Source: G963668345 sp965206025 | Lineage (GTDB): Bacteria > Acidobacteriota > Terriglobia > Bryobacterales > UBA6623 | DNA: 64,000 nucleotides | Assembly (NCBI GenBank): GCA_965206025.1 | Contig: CBDBIU010000004.1 | Coordinates: 1,736,001-1,800,000, forward strand | Direction of reading: 5' to 3' | In this document: positions 26,242-35,192 of the stretch, one piece after another | Layout: each line of letters begins with the position of its first letter | Numbering within the stretch: position 1 is the stretch's first letter | The notes under the pieces: generated by a model | Told to the model about the DNA's origin: nothing | The model's database searches: none | The model's input: the letters and a program-made list of their open reading frames with translations, nothing else | Translations under genes and position numbers: made by a program

Positions 26242-27354
26242 ATGACAAACCCAGCGAATACGCAACAGGCGGGGAATGGGAAACCACCGGTGACGCCTGA
26301 GGGCCCCACCAAAATGGGGCGACGTGCTTTTGTGGCGGCGGCTGGTAGCGTTGCTACGGCTGTGACCGCGCTAGCTCGTGACTACGGACCGAACGCTAAA
26401 CCCGTCCGTTATCCGGATCCCGATATCGTGGTGCTGGACAAAAGATTCAAGCCCTACAAACTCGGCAATACACCCATTCAGCGGCTACACACGGGGACCT
26501 TGTGGGCGGAGGGACCGGCCTGGAACGGCGTCGGCCGGTATCTGCTGTGGAGCGATATTCCGAACAATGTTCAACTGCGTTGGCTGGAAGAAGACGGCCA
26601 CGTCACGACCTTTCGCCGGCCCTCGGGCAACAGCAATGGGAATACGTTCGACTGGGAAGGCCGCCAGATCGCCTGCGAACACGGGAACCGCCGAGTAGTC
26701 CGCTACGAGTACGACGGCAGCCTGACCGTGTTGGCCGACGCGTGGCAAGGGAAGCCGCTTAACGCGCCGAATGACGCCGTGGTTCACCCTGATGACGGCG
26801 GCATCTGGTTCACGGACCCGGGCTACGGCAGCCTGATGAACTACGAGGGGAACAAGGGGAAGCTGCATCTCAAGGAGGCCGTCTACCGCATCGACGCCAA
26901 GACCGGGAAGATGGATATGGTGACGGATGACCTATTCAAGCCTAACGGTCTGTGCTTTTCGCCGGACTACAAGAAACTCTACATCGCCGAGACCGGAGCG
27001 TCGCATTACGAGGAAGCGCCGAGAAACATCAAGGTCTGGGACGTCGTGGACAGGGCGAAACTTGCTAACGGGCGCGAGTTTACGTCCATGGAGTTGGACG
27101 GGAAAGCCGGTTTCGCCGACGGAATCCGCGCCGACATCGACGGCAATGTCTGGGCCAGCGCCGGTTGGGTGGGCGAAGGGTACGACGGGGTCCACATCTT
27201 TGCCTCTGACGGCGACCGCATCGGCCAGATTCGACTGCCGGAAATCTGCTCGAACGTCTGCTTCGGCGGCACGAAACGAAATCGATTGTTCATGACCGGC
27301 AGCCAATCGCTCTATGCCGTTTACGTCGAAACCCAAGGCGCGCACATTACCTGA
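26242..27354 (+). CDS. SMP-30/gluconolactonase-like protein with Tat signal
   Basis: 370 residues from ATG 26242, which follows GGGGAGG by seven bases. The N-terminus holds GRRAFVAAAGSVATAVTALA, a Tat-like twin-arginine signal, so it is probably exported folded. The six-bladed propeller has the expected metal ligands: Glu in LWAEGPAWNG, Asn in LNAPNDAVV and Asp in FADGIRADIDGN. Related enzymes hydrolyse sugar lactones; the actual substrate is unknown. It lies directly after repeat B. Confidence 0.87.
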   Translation: MTNPANTQQAGNGKPPVTPEGPTKMGRRAFVAAAGSVATAVTALARDYGPNAKPVRYPDPDIVVLDKRFKPYKLGNTPIQRLHTGTLWAEGPAWNGVGRYLLWSDIPNNVQLRWLEEDGHVTTFRRPSGNSNGNTFDWEGRQIACEHGNRRVVRYEYDGSLTVLADAWQGKPLNAPNDAVVHPDDGGIWFTDPGYGSLMNYEGNKGKLHLKEAVYRIDAKTGKMDMVTDDLFKPNGLCFSPDYKKLYIAETGASHYEEAPRNIKVWDVVDRAKLANGREFTSMELDGKAGFADGIRADIDGNVWASAGWVGEGYDGVHIFASDGDRIGQIRLPEICSNVCFGGTKRNRLFMTGSQSLYAVYVETQGAHIT

Positions 27355-27510
27355 ACACCTCTCTCCCGCGGTGTTTTTCTCGTGAATCTCCCGCCCTGGC
27401 GTCGGGTCGCACCGCTACCCGTATTTCTCGCCGGCGGGCCAGTACTATCGGAGCGACGCCGCCGTTTGAGATGTAGGCGCGCGATTGACCCCGCCCGCTT
27501 ACCCGACAGG

Positions 27511-27538
27511 CTGATGTACACAAACTGATGTACACAAA
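27511..27538. repeat. Tandem duplication of a 14-mer
   Basis: CTGATGTACACAAA occurs twice in direct succession between the lactonase-like gene and plsX. There is no obvious function. Confidence 0.8.
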
Positions 27539-27587
27539 CTGTTGCCCTGAGCTATGGCTGGCGGGCCTTTCACGCCAATTCGCTGGG

Positions 27588-27612
27588 AAGGGTGGTGAGA
27601 AATGGGGGCTAG
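27588..27612. repeat. Dispersed repeat A terminus supplying the plsX stop codon
   Basis: GGTGGTGAGAAATGGGGGCTAG matches the terminal sequence of repeat A. Its final CTAG at 27609-27612 contains the TAG stop codon of plsX, read on the minus strand. Confidence 0.6.
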
Positions 27613-28646
27613 GAGATCGATCCGGCCGCGCGCAGATTCTCGAGCCCGTCGACGAGGGTCTGGCGGATCTTGTCGTTGACGCCGCCCTGGTGGAATTCCG
27701 CGGCCAGGCGGATGGCGTTCTTGATGGCGTTCGGGTTCGAGCTTCCGTGACAGATGATACAGACCCCTTTCCCGCCCAGCAGCGGAGCCCCGCCGTATTC
27801 GGAATAATCCATTCGCTTGCCGAAATCCTCGAAGGCTTCCCGAACCAGAACGTAGCCGATCTTGCGCGTCAGGGTGGCTTCGAGCGACTCGCTCAACATT
27901 GATTTGATTGTTTGGACCAGTCCCTCGCTTACCTTCAACGCGACGTTGCCGATAAACCCGTCGCAAACGATGACGTCCACGCGGCCGCTATAGAGGTCGC
28001 GGCCCTCTACGTTTCCCACGAAATTCAGGGGAAGCTGTTTGAGTAGCGGCGTCGCACGGCGGGTCTGTTCATTCCCCTTCTGCTCTTCCTCGCCGATCGA
28101 CAGCAGACCGACGCGGGGTTGCGCCCGGTGATGGATCACCCGCGAGTAGACGTCGCCCATGATGGCGAACTGGGCCAGCATCTCGGGGCTGCAGTCGACG
28201 TTGGCGCCGACGTCGATCAACACCGCCCAGGTTTTCTCGAGCGTCGGGAACACCTGCGCCAGCGCCGGCCGGTAGACGCCCGGCAGAACGCCCATAACGA
28301 CCTTGCTGATGACCATGATGGCCCCGGTATTGCCGGCGGAAATCAGTCCGTGGGCGCGCCCCTCGCGGACCAGCCGCGAGGCCACGTGGAGCGAGCTGTC
28401 GCGCTTGCTCCTGAGCACCTTGCCGGCGCCGTCTTCCATGGTGATCACTTCGCTGGCGTGGGCGACGGTGATCGCCAGCCCCGCGGTGTCGTGGCGATCC
28501 AGCTCCGCCCGGACGGCATCCTCGTTGCCTGCCAAAATGACGCCGACGCCGTGTTCGCGGGCCGCTTGCACGGCGCCTTCGACTTCGACGGCGGGAGCCT
28601 GGTCGCCGCCCATCGCATCCACGGTGATGGTCGTGGTCGGGTGCAC
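27609..28646 (-). CDS. plsX: Phosphate acyltransferase PlsX
   Basis: 345 residues. PlsX makes acyl-phosphate from acyl-ACP, the first step of phospholipid synthesis in most bacteria. Conserved blocks: TVDAMGGDQAP at the start, SAGNTGAIM, LIDVGANVDCSPEML, GLLSIGEEEQKGNE, VVCDGF-like VIVCDGFIGNVALK and YSEYGGAPLLG. Start is probably GTG at 28646. It follows rpmF by 82 bases in the common yceD-rpmF-plsX order. Its TAG stop lies in a repeat. Confidence 0.96.
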   Translation of the reverse strand: MHPTTTITVDAMGGDQAPAVEVEGAVQAAREHGVGVILAGNEDAVRAELDRHDTAGLAITVAHASEVITMEDGAGKVLRSKRDSSLHVASRLVREGRAHGLISAGNTGAIMVISKVVMGVLPGVYRPALAQVFPTLEKTWAVLIDVGANVDCSPEMLAQFAIMGDVYSRVIHHRAQPRVGLLSIGEEEQKGNEQTRRATPLLKQLPLNFVGNVEGRDLYSGRVDVIVCDGFIGNVALKVSEGLVQTIKSMLSESLEATLTRKIGYVLVREAFEDFGKRMDYSEYGGAPLLGGKGVCIICHGSSNPNAIKNAIRLAAEFHQGGVNDKIRQTLVDGLENLRAAGSIS

Positions 28647-28728
28647 GGGTTTATCGAATCGAGTTCAAGGGGTGCGGATTTTCGGCGTGCGGGCGTCGGA
28701 CGGTCTGCCCGGACGCCCCTTTGCTACG

Positions 28729-28911
28729 CTACTCGGTTTTGACTTCCACGATCTCGCGGCCTCGATACTGGCCGCATTCCGGGCAAACACGGTGGGGCTG
28801 CTTGTGCGCCCCACAGTTGGGACAGACGGTTAACGATCGTATCCTGAGGTGGTCGTGGGCCCGGCGCTTGCTCGTCCTAGGCTTGGAATGCCTGCGTTTG
28901 GGATTGGGCAT
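28729..28911 (-). CDS. rpmF: 50S ribosomal protein L32
   Basis: 60 residues: MPNPKRRHSKPRTSKRRAHD followed by a zinc site CPNC and CPEC (about 30-49). It is nine bases after the YceD-like gene and upstream of plsX, the conserved gene order. Confidence 0.97.
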   Translation of the reverse strand: MPNPKRRHSKPRTSKRRAHDHLRIRSLTVCPNCGAHKQPHRVCPECGQYRGREIVEVKTE

Positions 28912-28920
28912 ATCTATATC

Positions 28921-29460
28921 TTATGACGGTTTGTGAAACTGCAACTTCCTGAGAGGTTCCCAGCGGGGGTCTGAAAAACCCCTCGCGCACGAACAGGCGC
29001 CGCGATTGAGATTCGCGCCGCATTGGGAGCATATTCCCCGACAGTCCTCCCGGCAGATACCGCGCATCGGCAACCACAGTAGAATCTGCTCTTTCAACAC
29101 GTCGGCCAGTTCCAGTCCCGGCTCTTCGTAAAAGCCGAGGTCGGTATCCGAGGTATCGATCGCGACGGCCTCTTTCCGCGCTATGACGCTCATCGGGTAA
29201 TAGAAAAGGTCGAAGTCCTGATCGAGCCCGGACTCGACGCCATTGAGGCAGCGGGCGCAGGTTCCGCCCATCGCTCCCCGAATCCTGCCGCGGACGCGAA
29301 TCGTCCGCACACCCTGGGCGTCGAGCAACTCCGCCGAACCCAACGCCTCGATCTCGCCGAGCTGCTTCCAGCCGCTGCCGGAAAACTGAATCGTCCCGGG
29401 TCGAAAGCGGTCGTCGAAGGCCATCCTTCGACGCTCCAGAATGTTGACGTCGATGAGCAC
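28921..29460 (-). CDS. yceD: YceD family (DUF177) protein
   Basis: 179 residues. The DUF177 core is seen as GTCARCLNGVESGLDQDFDL and DLGFYEEPGLELADVLKEQI, LPMRGICREDCRGICSQCGA, with cysteine pairs likely to hold zinc. YceD homologues are linked to 23S rRNA metabolism and are typically co-transcribed with rpmF, as here. ATG start at 29460. Confidence 0.93.
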   Translation of the reverse strand: MLIDVNILERRRMAFDDRFRPGTIQFSGSGWKQLGEIEALGSAELLDAQGVRTIRVRGRIRGAMGGTCARCLNGVESGLDQDFDLFYYPMSVIARKEAVAIDTSDTDLGFYEEPGLELADVLKEQILLWLPMRGICREDCRGICSQCGANLNRGACSCARGFSDPRWEPLRKLQFHKPS

Positions 29461-29743
29461 CCTTCAACTCCGGCCCGCGAATCCACGCTTATTATACCGG
29501 GTCCGCCGAGGGGTTTCAGGGACCATCGGGTGGTGGGGGTGATGGGGGCCCAGTGTGTGTCCTGGTTCAGCCGGAACGGGAGAGCCGACGTTCCGCGGTA
29601 GTGTAGAAGACCGCCCTGCGGGCGGGGATTTTCTTAAGGCATCGGGGTCTTTCGATCCGATGAAGTTGGGAGCGGGCGCGAGAGTCCTTCCCCACGCCCA
29701 CAAGTCATCGTCTCGATGAGCCCACCGGGCTATCCCTCGGCAA

Positions 29744-30538
29744 GGTATTGTCAAGTTAACGGCGGTCGGCGACAATCGACCGATGGGATCACTGTATCGA
29801 CGGCACCGCTTTCCACCCGAAATCATCAGCCATGCCGTCTGGCTGTACCATCGGTTCACGCTGAGCTTTCGCGATGTCGAGGACCTTCTCGCCGAGCGTG
29901 GCGTCACGGTGTCCTACGAAGCCATCCGATCTTGGTGCCGGAAGTTTGGACCGGAGTACGCCCGAACTCTGCGGCGGCGACAAGGTCGACTCGGTGACAT
30001 CCGGCACGTGGACGAGCTGTTCATCACGATCCGCGGCGAGCGGCATTATCTTTGGAGAGCGGTGGACCAGGACGGCGACGTCCTGGATATTTTGGTCACA
30101 CGCCACCGAGACAAGAGAGCCGCCAAGCGCTTCTTTCGCAAGGTGTTGAAGCACCAAGAGAGGCCACCGCTGCAACTTGTTACCGACAAGCTGCGAACCT
30201 ATCCGGCTGCGCACCGAGAGGTGTTCCCATCCGTCACCCACCAAACCGGGCAATACGAAAATAACCGAGCCGAAGTCTCGCACCAGCACACCCGGGAGCG
30301 GGAACGCCAAATGCGTCGCTTCAAATCGGCGGCTCAGGCCCAACGATTTCTGTCCGTCCACGGCCCGATTCACAACCTGTTCCGAATTGCCCGTCATCAT
30401 CTCAAAGCGATCCACCATCGGCTCCTTCGGGAGCGAGCCTTCACTGACTGGAAGACGGCGACGTGTTCCTGCTGAAGGGGAGAAACCCCAGGCGGACTTC
30501 AGCGAACGTCGCCTCGGGGTCGTTAGCTTGACAATGCC
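29744..30538 (+). mobile_element. IS6-type insertion sequence
   Basis: Inverted ends GGTATTGTCAAGTTAACG (29744-29761) and GGCATTGTCAAGCTAACG (30538-30521 on the other strand) enclose one transposase. The flanking 8-mers (CTCGGCAA and GCGTCGAA) differ, so no target duplication remains. This fits replicon fusion, deletion or ageing. Confidence 0.85.
29783..30475 (+). CDS. IS6-family transposase
   Basis: 230 residues with an N-terminal helix-turn-helix (LSFRDVEDLLAERGVTVSYE) and a DDE domain: HVDELFITIRGERHYLWRAV (first Asp), LVTDKLRTYPAA (second Asp) and NNRAEVSHQHTRERERQMRR (Glu). The length is near that of IS26-type enzymes. It mediates replicative transposition of the enclosing element. Confidence 0.92.
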   Translation: MGSLYRRHRFPPEIISHAVWLYHRFTLSFRDVEDLLAERGVTVSYEAIRSWCRKFGPEYARTLRRRQGRLGDIRHVDELFITIRGERHYLWRAVDQDGDVLDILVTRHRDKRAAKRFFRKVLKHQERPPLQLVTDKLRTYPAAHREVFPSVTHQTGQYENNRAEVSHQHTRERERQMRRFKSAAQAQRFLSVHGPIHNLFRIARHHLKAIHHRLLRERAFTDWKTATCSC

Positions 30539-30540
30539 GC

Positions 30541-30785
30541 GTCGAAGGTCTGATGACGACCGCCGACCGGATCAGCTGGCCAGGACGGATGAGGAGCGCA
30601 CACAGGCCAGCCACGACTCGATCGGTCGGCCGGAGGTTGGGTGCGCGTTTCCTGGCGCGATTGAGGATCAGCACTTGCTGCTTGACGAGGACGGATTCGG
30701 CAACCACGGCCCGCGCGCCGCCGGGCCCGACGAGTCGGGCCACCGTCACCAGTAGATGGAGAAAAAGGACCGCGAGGTCACGCAT
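30541..30785 (-). pseudogene. N-terminal fragment of an integrase-type transposase
   Basis: Starting at 30785, MRDLAVLFLHLLVTVARLVG, GGARAVVAESVLVKQQVLIL and RVVAGLCALLIRPGQLIRSA match from memory the N-terminus of integrase-core proteins common in environmental bacteria. The match stops at the right end of the IS6-type element; the catalytic rve domain is missing. I do not find the rest on the far side of the IS, so sequence has been deleted. Confidence 0.55.
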
Positions 30786-30859
30786 GGCCTGATCCTAGCA
30801 AGCCCGCGATATCGAATAACTGCTTGCTAATTTACAATTCGCCATGCACAGCTGCGTAC

Positions 30860-31327
30860 CTATCGGCCGTCCCGGACAGCTTGCCGCGCTTCGGACTCGG
30901 CTTCCCGTTGGCGGCTTTTCTCCCGCTTGTCGTAGAGCTTCTTGGCCTTGGCCAAGGCCAGTCGGCACTTGATCTTCCCGCGCAACAGGTAGACCTTTGT
31001 TGGGATTAAGGTCAGCCCTTTCTCGTGGGTCTTGCCGATCAGCCGGCTGATCTCGCGGCGGTTCAGAAGCAGTTTTCGGGGCCGCAGGGGATCGTGATTC
31101 TGAAGATTGCCGTGAGAGTAAGGGCTAATGTGAGCGTTGAACAGCCACATCTCGTTGTCCCGAATCGTGGCGTAGGCGTCCCGCAACTGCAGCTTCCCCG
31201 CACGAATGGATTTAACCTCGGTACCGGTCAGAACCATTCCCGCCTCCATGTCTTCGAGCAGGAAATAGTCGTGCCTGGCTCGGCGATTGTCGCTCAGCAT
31301 CTTAACGCCTTGATCGCTGCCGCTCAT
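30860..31327 (-). CDS. smpB: SsrA-binding protein SmpB
   Basis: 155 residues. SmpB carries tmRNA to stalled ribosomes. Conserved strings: ARHDYFLLEDMEAGMVLTGT, EVKSIRAGKLQLRDAYA, NAHISPYSHGN, PRKLLLNRREISRLIG and the basic C-terminal tail beginning at KKLYDKREKSRQRE. tmRNA itself is not in the window. Confidence 0.97.
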   Translation of the reverse strand: MSGSDQGVKMLSDNRRARHDYFLLEDMEAGMVLTGTEVKSIRAGKLQLRDAYATIRDNEMWLFNAHISPYSHGNLQNHDPLRPRKLLLNRREISRLIGKTHEKGLTLIPTKVYLLRGKIKCRLALAKAKKLYDKREKSRQREAESEARQAVRDGR

Positions 31328-31377
31328 TTCCTTCCACGCTTGGCCCTCCGCCTACGTCACCTCTACGAGGGATCACT

Positions 31378-33927
31378 ATGGGGATCGTACGCGCGGATGC
31401 CAGACGAGCAAGCTTGGGCCGGACTTCTGGTATCGCCTGCCGGACGCATGTCCCAGTTACTAGATTGGCACGTTTGACGGCTTCGGTCCACGGCGCTCGC
31501 CGCCTCGCCGGGGCGGTCGCCTCCGGGCTGATCCTGGCGCTGTTGCTGACCGCTTCGGCGGAAGCAGGCGGCCGCAAAGCCAAGAAGTTCTACAACCAGG
31601 GACGTCGGGCCGAGCTCGTGAAAGATTACGACCAGGCTCTGGAGCTCTATGAGCAAGCCGTCGCGGAAAACCCAGTGGATCAGCGATACCAGCTGGCCGC
31701 GCGCCGCATGCGCTTCGTAGCCGGGCAGGCTCACGTGGACCGTGGGCACAGACTGCGCCGGCAGGGGCAACTCGAAGAGGCGCTCAACGAATTCCAGCGG
31801 GCGTTGGAGATCGATCCGGCCTCGAGCGTCGCCGCGCAGGAGAGCAAGCGCACGGTCGAGATGATCGAGCGCCGTGAACGGCTCAAAGACGATCCCACAG
31901 CCGACGAAGAAACGATCGGCGTCGGACCTCTCGAAAGAGAACGGCGGGCGCGGGAGGCCAAAGTCGCGCGCTTGAAGGGGCTGCCCGAGCTCAGGCCCAT
32001 CTCCACGCAGCTCATCAACCTGACGATCCCGAAACAAGAGAGCAAGGTCGTGTTTGAAACGATCTGCAAGCTGGCCGGCATCAACGTGCTTTTCGATCCT
32101 GACTATGACGAGCAGGAAATTAGCGTCGAGATCCAGAACTCCACGCTCCAAGACGCCCTCGACTACGTCAGCCTCACGTCCAAGTCGTTTTGGAAAGCCA
32201 TCTCGCCGAACGCGGTCTTCATCACCAACGACAACACGAACAAGCGGCGGGACTACCAAGAAGAAGTTGTCAGAACCTTCTACCTGTCAAACGCGGCGAC
32301 GCCGCAAGAAATCCAAGAGGTGGCGACCGCCATACGAGGCCTGACCGACATTCGGCGCATATTCCCGGTGAACTCGATGAGCGCGCTGATCGTTCGAGGG
32401 CCGGCGGACAAGATTGCGCTTGCCGAAAAAGTGATCAACGACATCGATAAAGCGCGTCCCGAGGTGATCATTGACGTGTTGGTGCTCGAGACAAGCAAGA
32501 CGCGCAACCGCGAACTGGGGGTTACGCCGGTGTCGGGCGGCGCCAACGGGCTTAGCCTGCCGGTGACCTTCACCGGCGGTGGCTCGGCAGGGGGAGAAGG
32601 CGGCGGTGGCGGCGTAGCGCTTTCGGATCTAGGAAAGCTCAGCTCGCGCGACTGGTCAACCGTATTGCCGGGGGCCCAGCTTACCGCGCTGATGACCCGC
32701 TCGGATACTCGCTTACTGCAATCACCTCGGCTTCGCGCGGCGGACGGCTTCCAAGCCAGTCTGCGAATCGGTGATCGTATTCCCATCGCCACAGGCAGTT
32801 TTCAGCCCGGCATCGGCGGCGTGGGCATCAACCCGCTGGTCAACACGCAGTTCACCTATACGGACGTCGGAGTCAATGTGGACTTGACGCCTAAAATCCA
32901 CAACGACTCAGAGGTGTCCATGCACATCGAGATCGAGATCTCGAACGTGCGCGACTTTGTCGATATTGGGGGCATCTCACAGCCCGTGATCGGCCAGCGC
33001 AAGGTGACGCACGACGTTCGCATCCAGGAAGGAGAGGCCAGCATTCTCGGCGGGCTGATGCAGTCGCAGACGTTCATCACGAAATCGGGTGTTCCGTTTC
33101 TCGGCTCGATACCGTTGATAGGACGCCTTTTTAGCAGCAAAGATGTTCAGACCTCGGAAAACGAGATATTGGTCGTGCTGGTGCCGCGCATCGTCCGGCT
33201 GCCGGAGATCAACGAAGTGAATCTTCAGGGCGTTGCCTCGGGAGTGGAACAGGTCTACCGGGTGCGATACGAAAGCGCGTCCAACGACGTCCCCGCGCTG
33301 CCGGAAGTGGGAGCGCATGCTCCCGGCCAACAGGGACCCGAAGCAACCGAGGTCGCCGAGGCTAGGCCGCCGGCTCCAAGCCCGGCGCTACCGCTTGTCG
33401 CGCCCGGTGTTCCCGCGGCGCCGGCCTTGACCGAACCCGAGGAGGCGGAAGAGGTTGAAGCGGCCGAGGCGGAACCCGCCGCAACCCGGGCGGCGGCTGA
33501 GGAACCCTCGGCCGGCCCAAGCTTCCGTTTCGCTCCCGCTGCGCCGGAAGTCGCCGTCGGCGAGCAGATCGAGGTCGGCGTGTCGGTTACCAATGTGAAG
33601 CAGCTTTTCGGCATTCCCATGCGCTTCGGATACAATCCGAAACTGCTTCGTCTCGTCGACATCCAACGAGGAACGTTCTTACAGGGAGACGGGCAAGACC
33701 TGATTTTCTCGAAGAATATTCGGCAAAGAGTGGGATTGGCGGCCGTCAACATCTCGCGCTTTCCCGGAACGGGAGGCGTGGACGGAGGCGGACTGCTGGT
33801 CAAGCTGGTTTTCGAGGGAGTGGCTCGGGGCCGCTCCGACGTCAAGGTAACACCCACGGGCGCTCGCGATGCCGAAAGGAAGCCTCTGAAGGTCGCTGCG
33901 GGCCAGGTCAGCGTGCGCGTTCGTTAG
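31378..33927 (+). CDS. Secretin (GspD/PilQ-like) with TPRs and C-terminal cohesin domain
   Basis: 849-residue outer-membrane channel subunit. A hydrophobic export segment lies at ~44-62, TPR-like repeats at ~66-150 (LYEQAVAENP, ALNEFQRALEIDPASS), secretin N-domains at ~220-360 (INVLFDPDYDEQEISVEI; ALIVRGPADKI), and the secretin core at ~360-620 (VEVIIDV-like PEVIIDVLVLE; TDVGVNVDLTPKI; VPFLGSIPLIGRLFSS). A Pro/Ala/Glu linker (~640-710) leads to a cohesin-type domain (SVTNVKQLFGIPMRFGYNPK). GAGGGA precedes the ATG by 5 bases; TTG starts nearer the hydrophobic segment are possible. Two pseudopilin genes follow, suggesting a type II secretion or pilus system. Confidence 0.88.
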   Translation: MGIVRADARRASLGRTSGIACRTHVPVTRLARLTASVHGARRLAGAVASGLILALLLTASAEAGGRKAKKFYNQGRRAELVKDYDQALELYEQAVAENPVDQRYQLAARRMRFVAGQAHVDRGHRLRRQGQLEEALNEFQRALEIDPASSVAAQESKRTVEMIERRERLKDDPTADEETIGVGPLERERRAREAKVARLKGLPELRPISTQLINLTIPKQESKVVFETICKLAGINVLFDPDYDEQEISVEIQNSTLQDALDYVSLTSKSFWKAISPNAVFITNDNTNKRRDYQEEVVRTFYLSNAATPQEIQEVATAIRGLTDIRRIFPVNSMSALIVRGPADKIALAEKVINDIDKARPEVIIDVLVLETSKTRNRELGVTPVSGGANGLSLPVTFTGGGSAGGEGGGGGVALSDLGKLSSRDWSTVLPGAQLTALMTRSDTRLLQSPRLRAADGFQASLRIGDRIPIATGSFQPGIGGVGINPLVNTQFTYTDVGVNVDLTPKIHNDSEVSMHIEIEISNVRDFVDIGGISQPVIGQRKVTHDVRIQEGEASILGGLMQSQTFITKSGVPFLGSIPLIGRLFSSKDVQTSENEILVVLVPRIVRLPEINEVNLQGVASGVEQVYRVRYESASNDVPALPEVGAHAPGQQGPEATEVAEARPPAPSPALPLVAPGVPAAPALTEPEEAEEVEAAEAEPAATRAAAEEPSAGPSFRFAPAAPEVAVGEQIEVGVSVTNVKQLFGIPMRFGYNPKLLRLVDIQRGTFLQGDGQDLIFSKNIRQRVGLAAVNISRFPGTGGVDGGGLLVKLVFEGVARGRSDVKVTPTGARDAERKPLKVAAGQVSVRVR

Positions 33928-34094
33928 CCCGCTCCCCTCGCGGCGCGAGGGGAAGCGCCCCAGCGCACCGTCGGGAGGAGGCGCGGGATGGATCCCGAGT
34001 TTGTTAAACGATGCGGGCGCACTTGGACCCTACGGTAAGCAAGCACAACGAAGTCGTCGCGGGTCTGTAGCCTGCTTCCCGCGGAGCCGAGATC

Positions 34095-34805
34095 ATGCGG
34101 AGACGAAAAAAACAGTCAGGATTAACCCTGGTGGAGCTGATCGTCGCCTTCACCATACTGTTAATCCTTTCGACGATGGCCTTGCCCCTGGCCCGCGTCA
34201 AGGTGCAGCGCGAGAAGGAAAGACGCCTGCGGCAAGCCCTGACTGAAATCCGTGCGGCCGTCGACCGTTATAAGGACATGGCGGATGAAGGCAAATTCGG
34301 GCCGCTCGACGAGGACACGTTTGGGTATCCTCTTACACTCGAGAGTATGGTCGAAGGCGTTACCATTCAAGCCACGGGAGTGGGCGGCAATCCTTTCGGG
34401 CAGGGCGGCAGGCAGGGTCTCGGAGGACAGGGCGGCAGGCAGGGTTTTGGCGGTCGCGGGGGCGCGTTCGGCGGTAGCCAAGGCCGTTCCGGTGGCGGGT
34501 TCGGCTCGCAGTCGCGCGGGGGATTCGGCGGTTCGACGAGGGGAGGGTTCGGCTCCCGGTCGGGCGGCGGGTTGGGAAGTTCCCGCCAGGGATCTTCCGG
34601 GATGGGTTCCGACGAGGAGGGCGAACAAAAGATCCGCTTCCTGCGCCGGATTCCGCTTGACCCCATCACGGACTCGACGAGCTGGGGGATGCGCTCGGTC
34701 CAGGATGACCCCGGGTCGATGAGCTGGGGTGGGCAGAACGTCTTCGATGTCTTCACAACCAGCATGGATGTGGCACTGGATGGGACACGCTATAGCGAGT
34801 GGTAA
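34095..34805 (+). CDS. Type II secretion pseudopilin (GspG-like) with Gly-rich insert
   Basis: 236 residues. A prepilin leader (MRRRKKQSG) and N-methylation motif GLTLVELIVAFTILLILSTM give cleavage after Gly9. The pseudopilin body is split by residues 96-173, a low-complexity stretch of Gly, Arg, Ser, Gln and Phe (repeats such as GGRQG and GGFGS). After it the usual C-terminal block resumes (RFLRRIPLDPITDSTSWGMR). Normal relatives are ~140-160 residues, so the insert accounts for the extra length. Overlaps the next pseudopilin gene by about 26 bases. Confidence 0.85.
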   Translation: MRRRKKQSGLTLVELIVAFTILLILSTMALPLARVKVQREKERRLRQALTEIRAAVDRYKDMADEGKFGPLDEDTFGYPLTLESMVEGVTIQATGVGGNPFGQGGRQGLGGQGGRQGFGGRGGAFGGSQGRSGGGFGSQSRGGFGGSTRGGFGSRSGGGLGSSRQGSSGMGSDEEGEQKIRFLRRIPLDPITDSTSWGMRSVQDDPGSMSWGGQNVFDVFTTSMDVALDGTRYSEW

Positions 34806-35187
34806 GGCAAGCCGGAAACAACGGGGTTTCACTCTCGTTGAATTGATAGTGGTGATGGCCATCATGTTGACCATCATCTCGATCGCCGTGCCGATGTATA
34901 CAACCGCGATGGTCCGCGCGAAGGAGAGTGTCCTGCAGAGCAACCTGTTCACCATCCGCTCGGTGATCGATCAGTACACCTACGACAAGGAGTCGCCTCC
35001 TCAGAGCCTCGAAGACCTGGTCGCGGAGGGATACTTGCGGCGGGTCCCGGTGGACCCTTTTACCGACTCGTCCGACACCTGGGAGATTATCTCCGACGTC
35101 GGCCCGAGCGGAGAGTCCGGCGTCTTCGACGTAAAGAGCGGCTCGGACCGCGTGGGCCTCAACGGCACGGCCTACGCGGAGTGGTAG
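34780..35187 (+). CDS. Type II secretion pseudopilin (GspG-like)
   Basis: About 135 residues from ATG 34780 (start not certain). The prepilin motif RGFTLVELIVVMAIMLTIIS follows a basic leader; the body has IRSVIDQYTYDKESPPQSLE and RRVPVDPFTDSSDTWEI, typical of GspG. The C-terminal ending LNGTAYAEW parallels LDGTRYSEW of the preceding gene, indicating that the two arose by duplication. An IS begins six bases after its stop. Confidence 0.87.
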   Translation: MGHAIASGKASRKQRGFTLVELIVVMAIMLTIISIAVPMYTTAMVRAKESVLQSNLFTIRSVIDQYTYDKESPPQSLEDLVAEGYLRRVPVDPFTDSSDTWEIISDVGPSGESGVFDVKSGSDRVGLNGTAYAEW

Positions 35188-35192
35188 CATTT

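Noticed and set aside
27511..27538. CRISPR-like repeat
   Set aside because: Only two adjacent 14-mers with no spacer; a simple tandem duplication.
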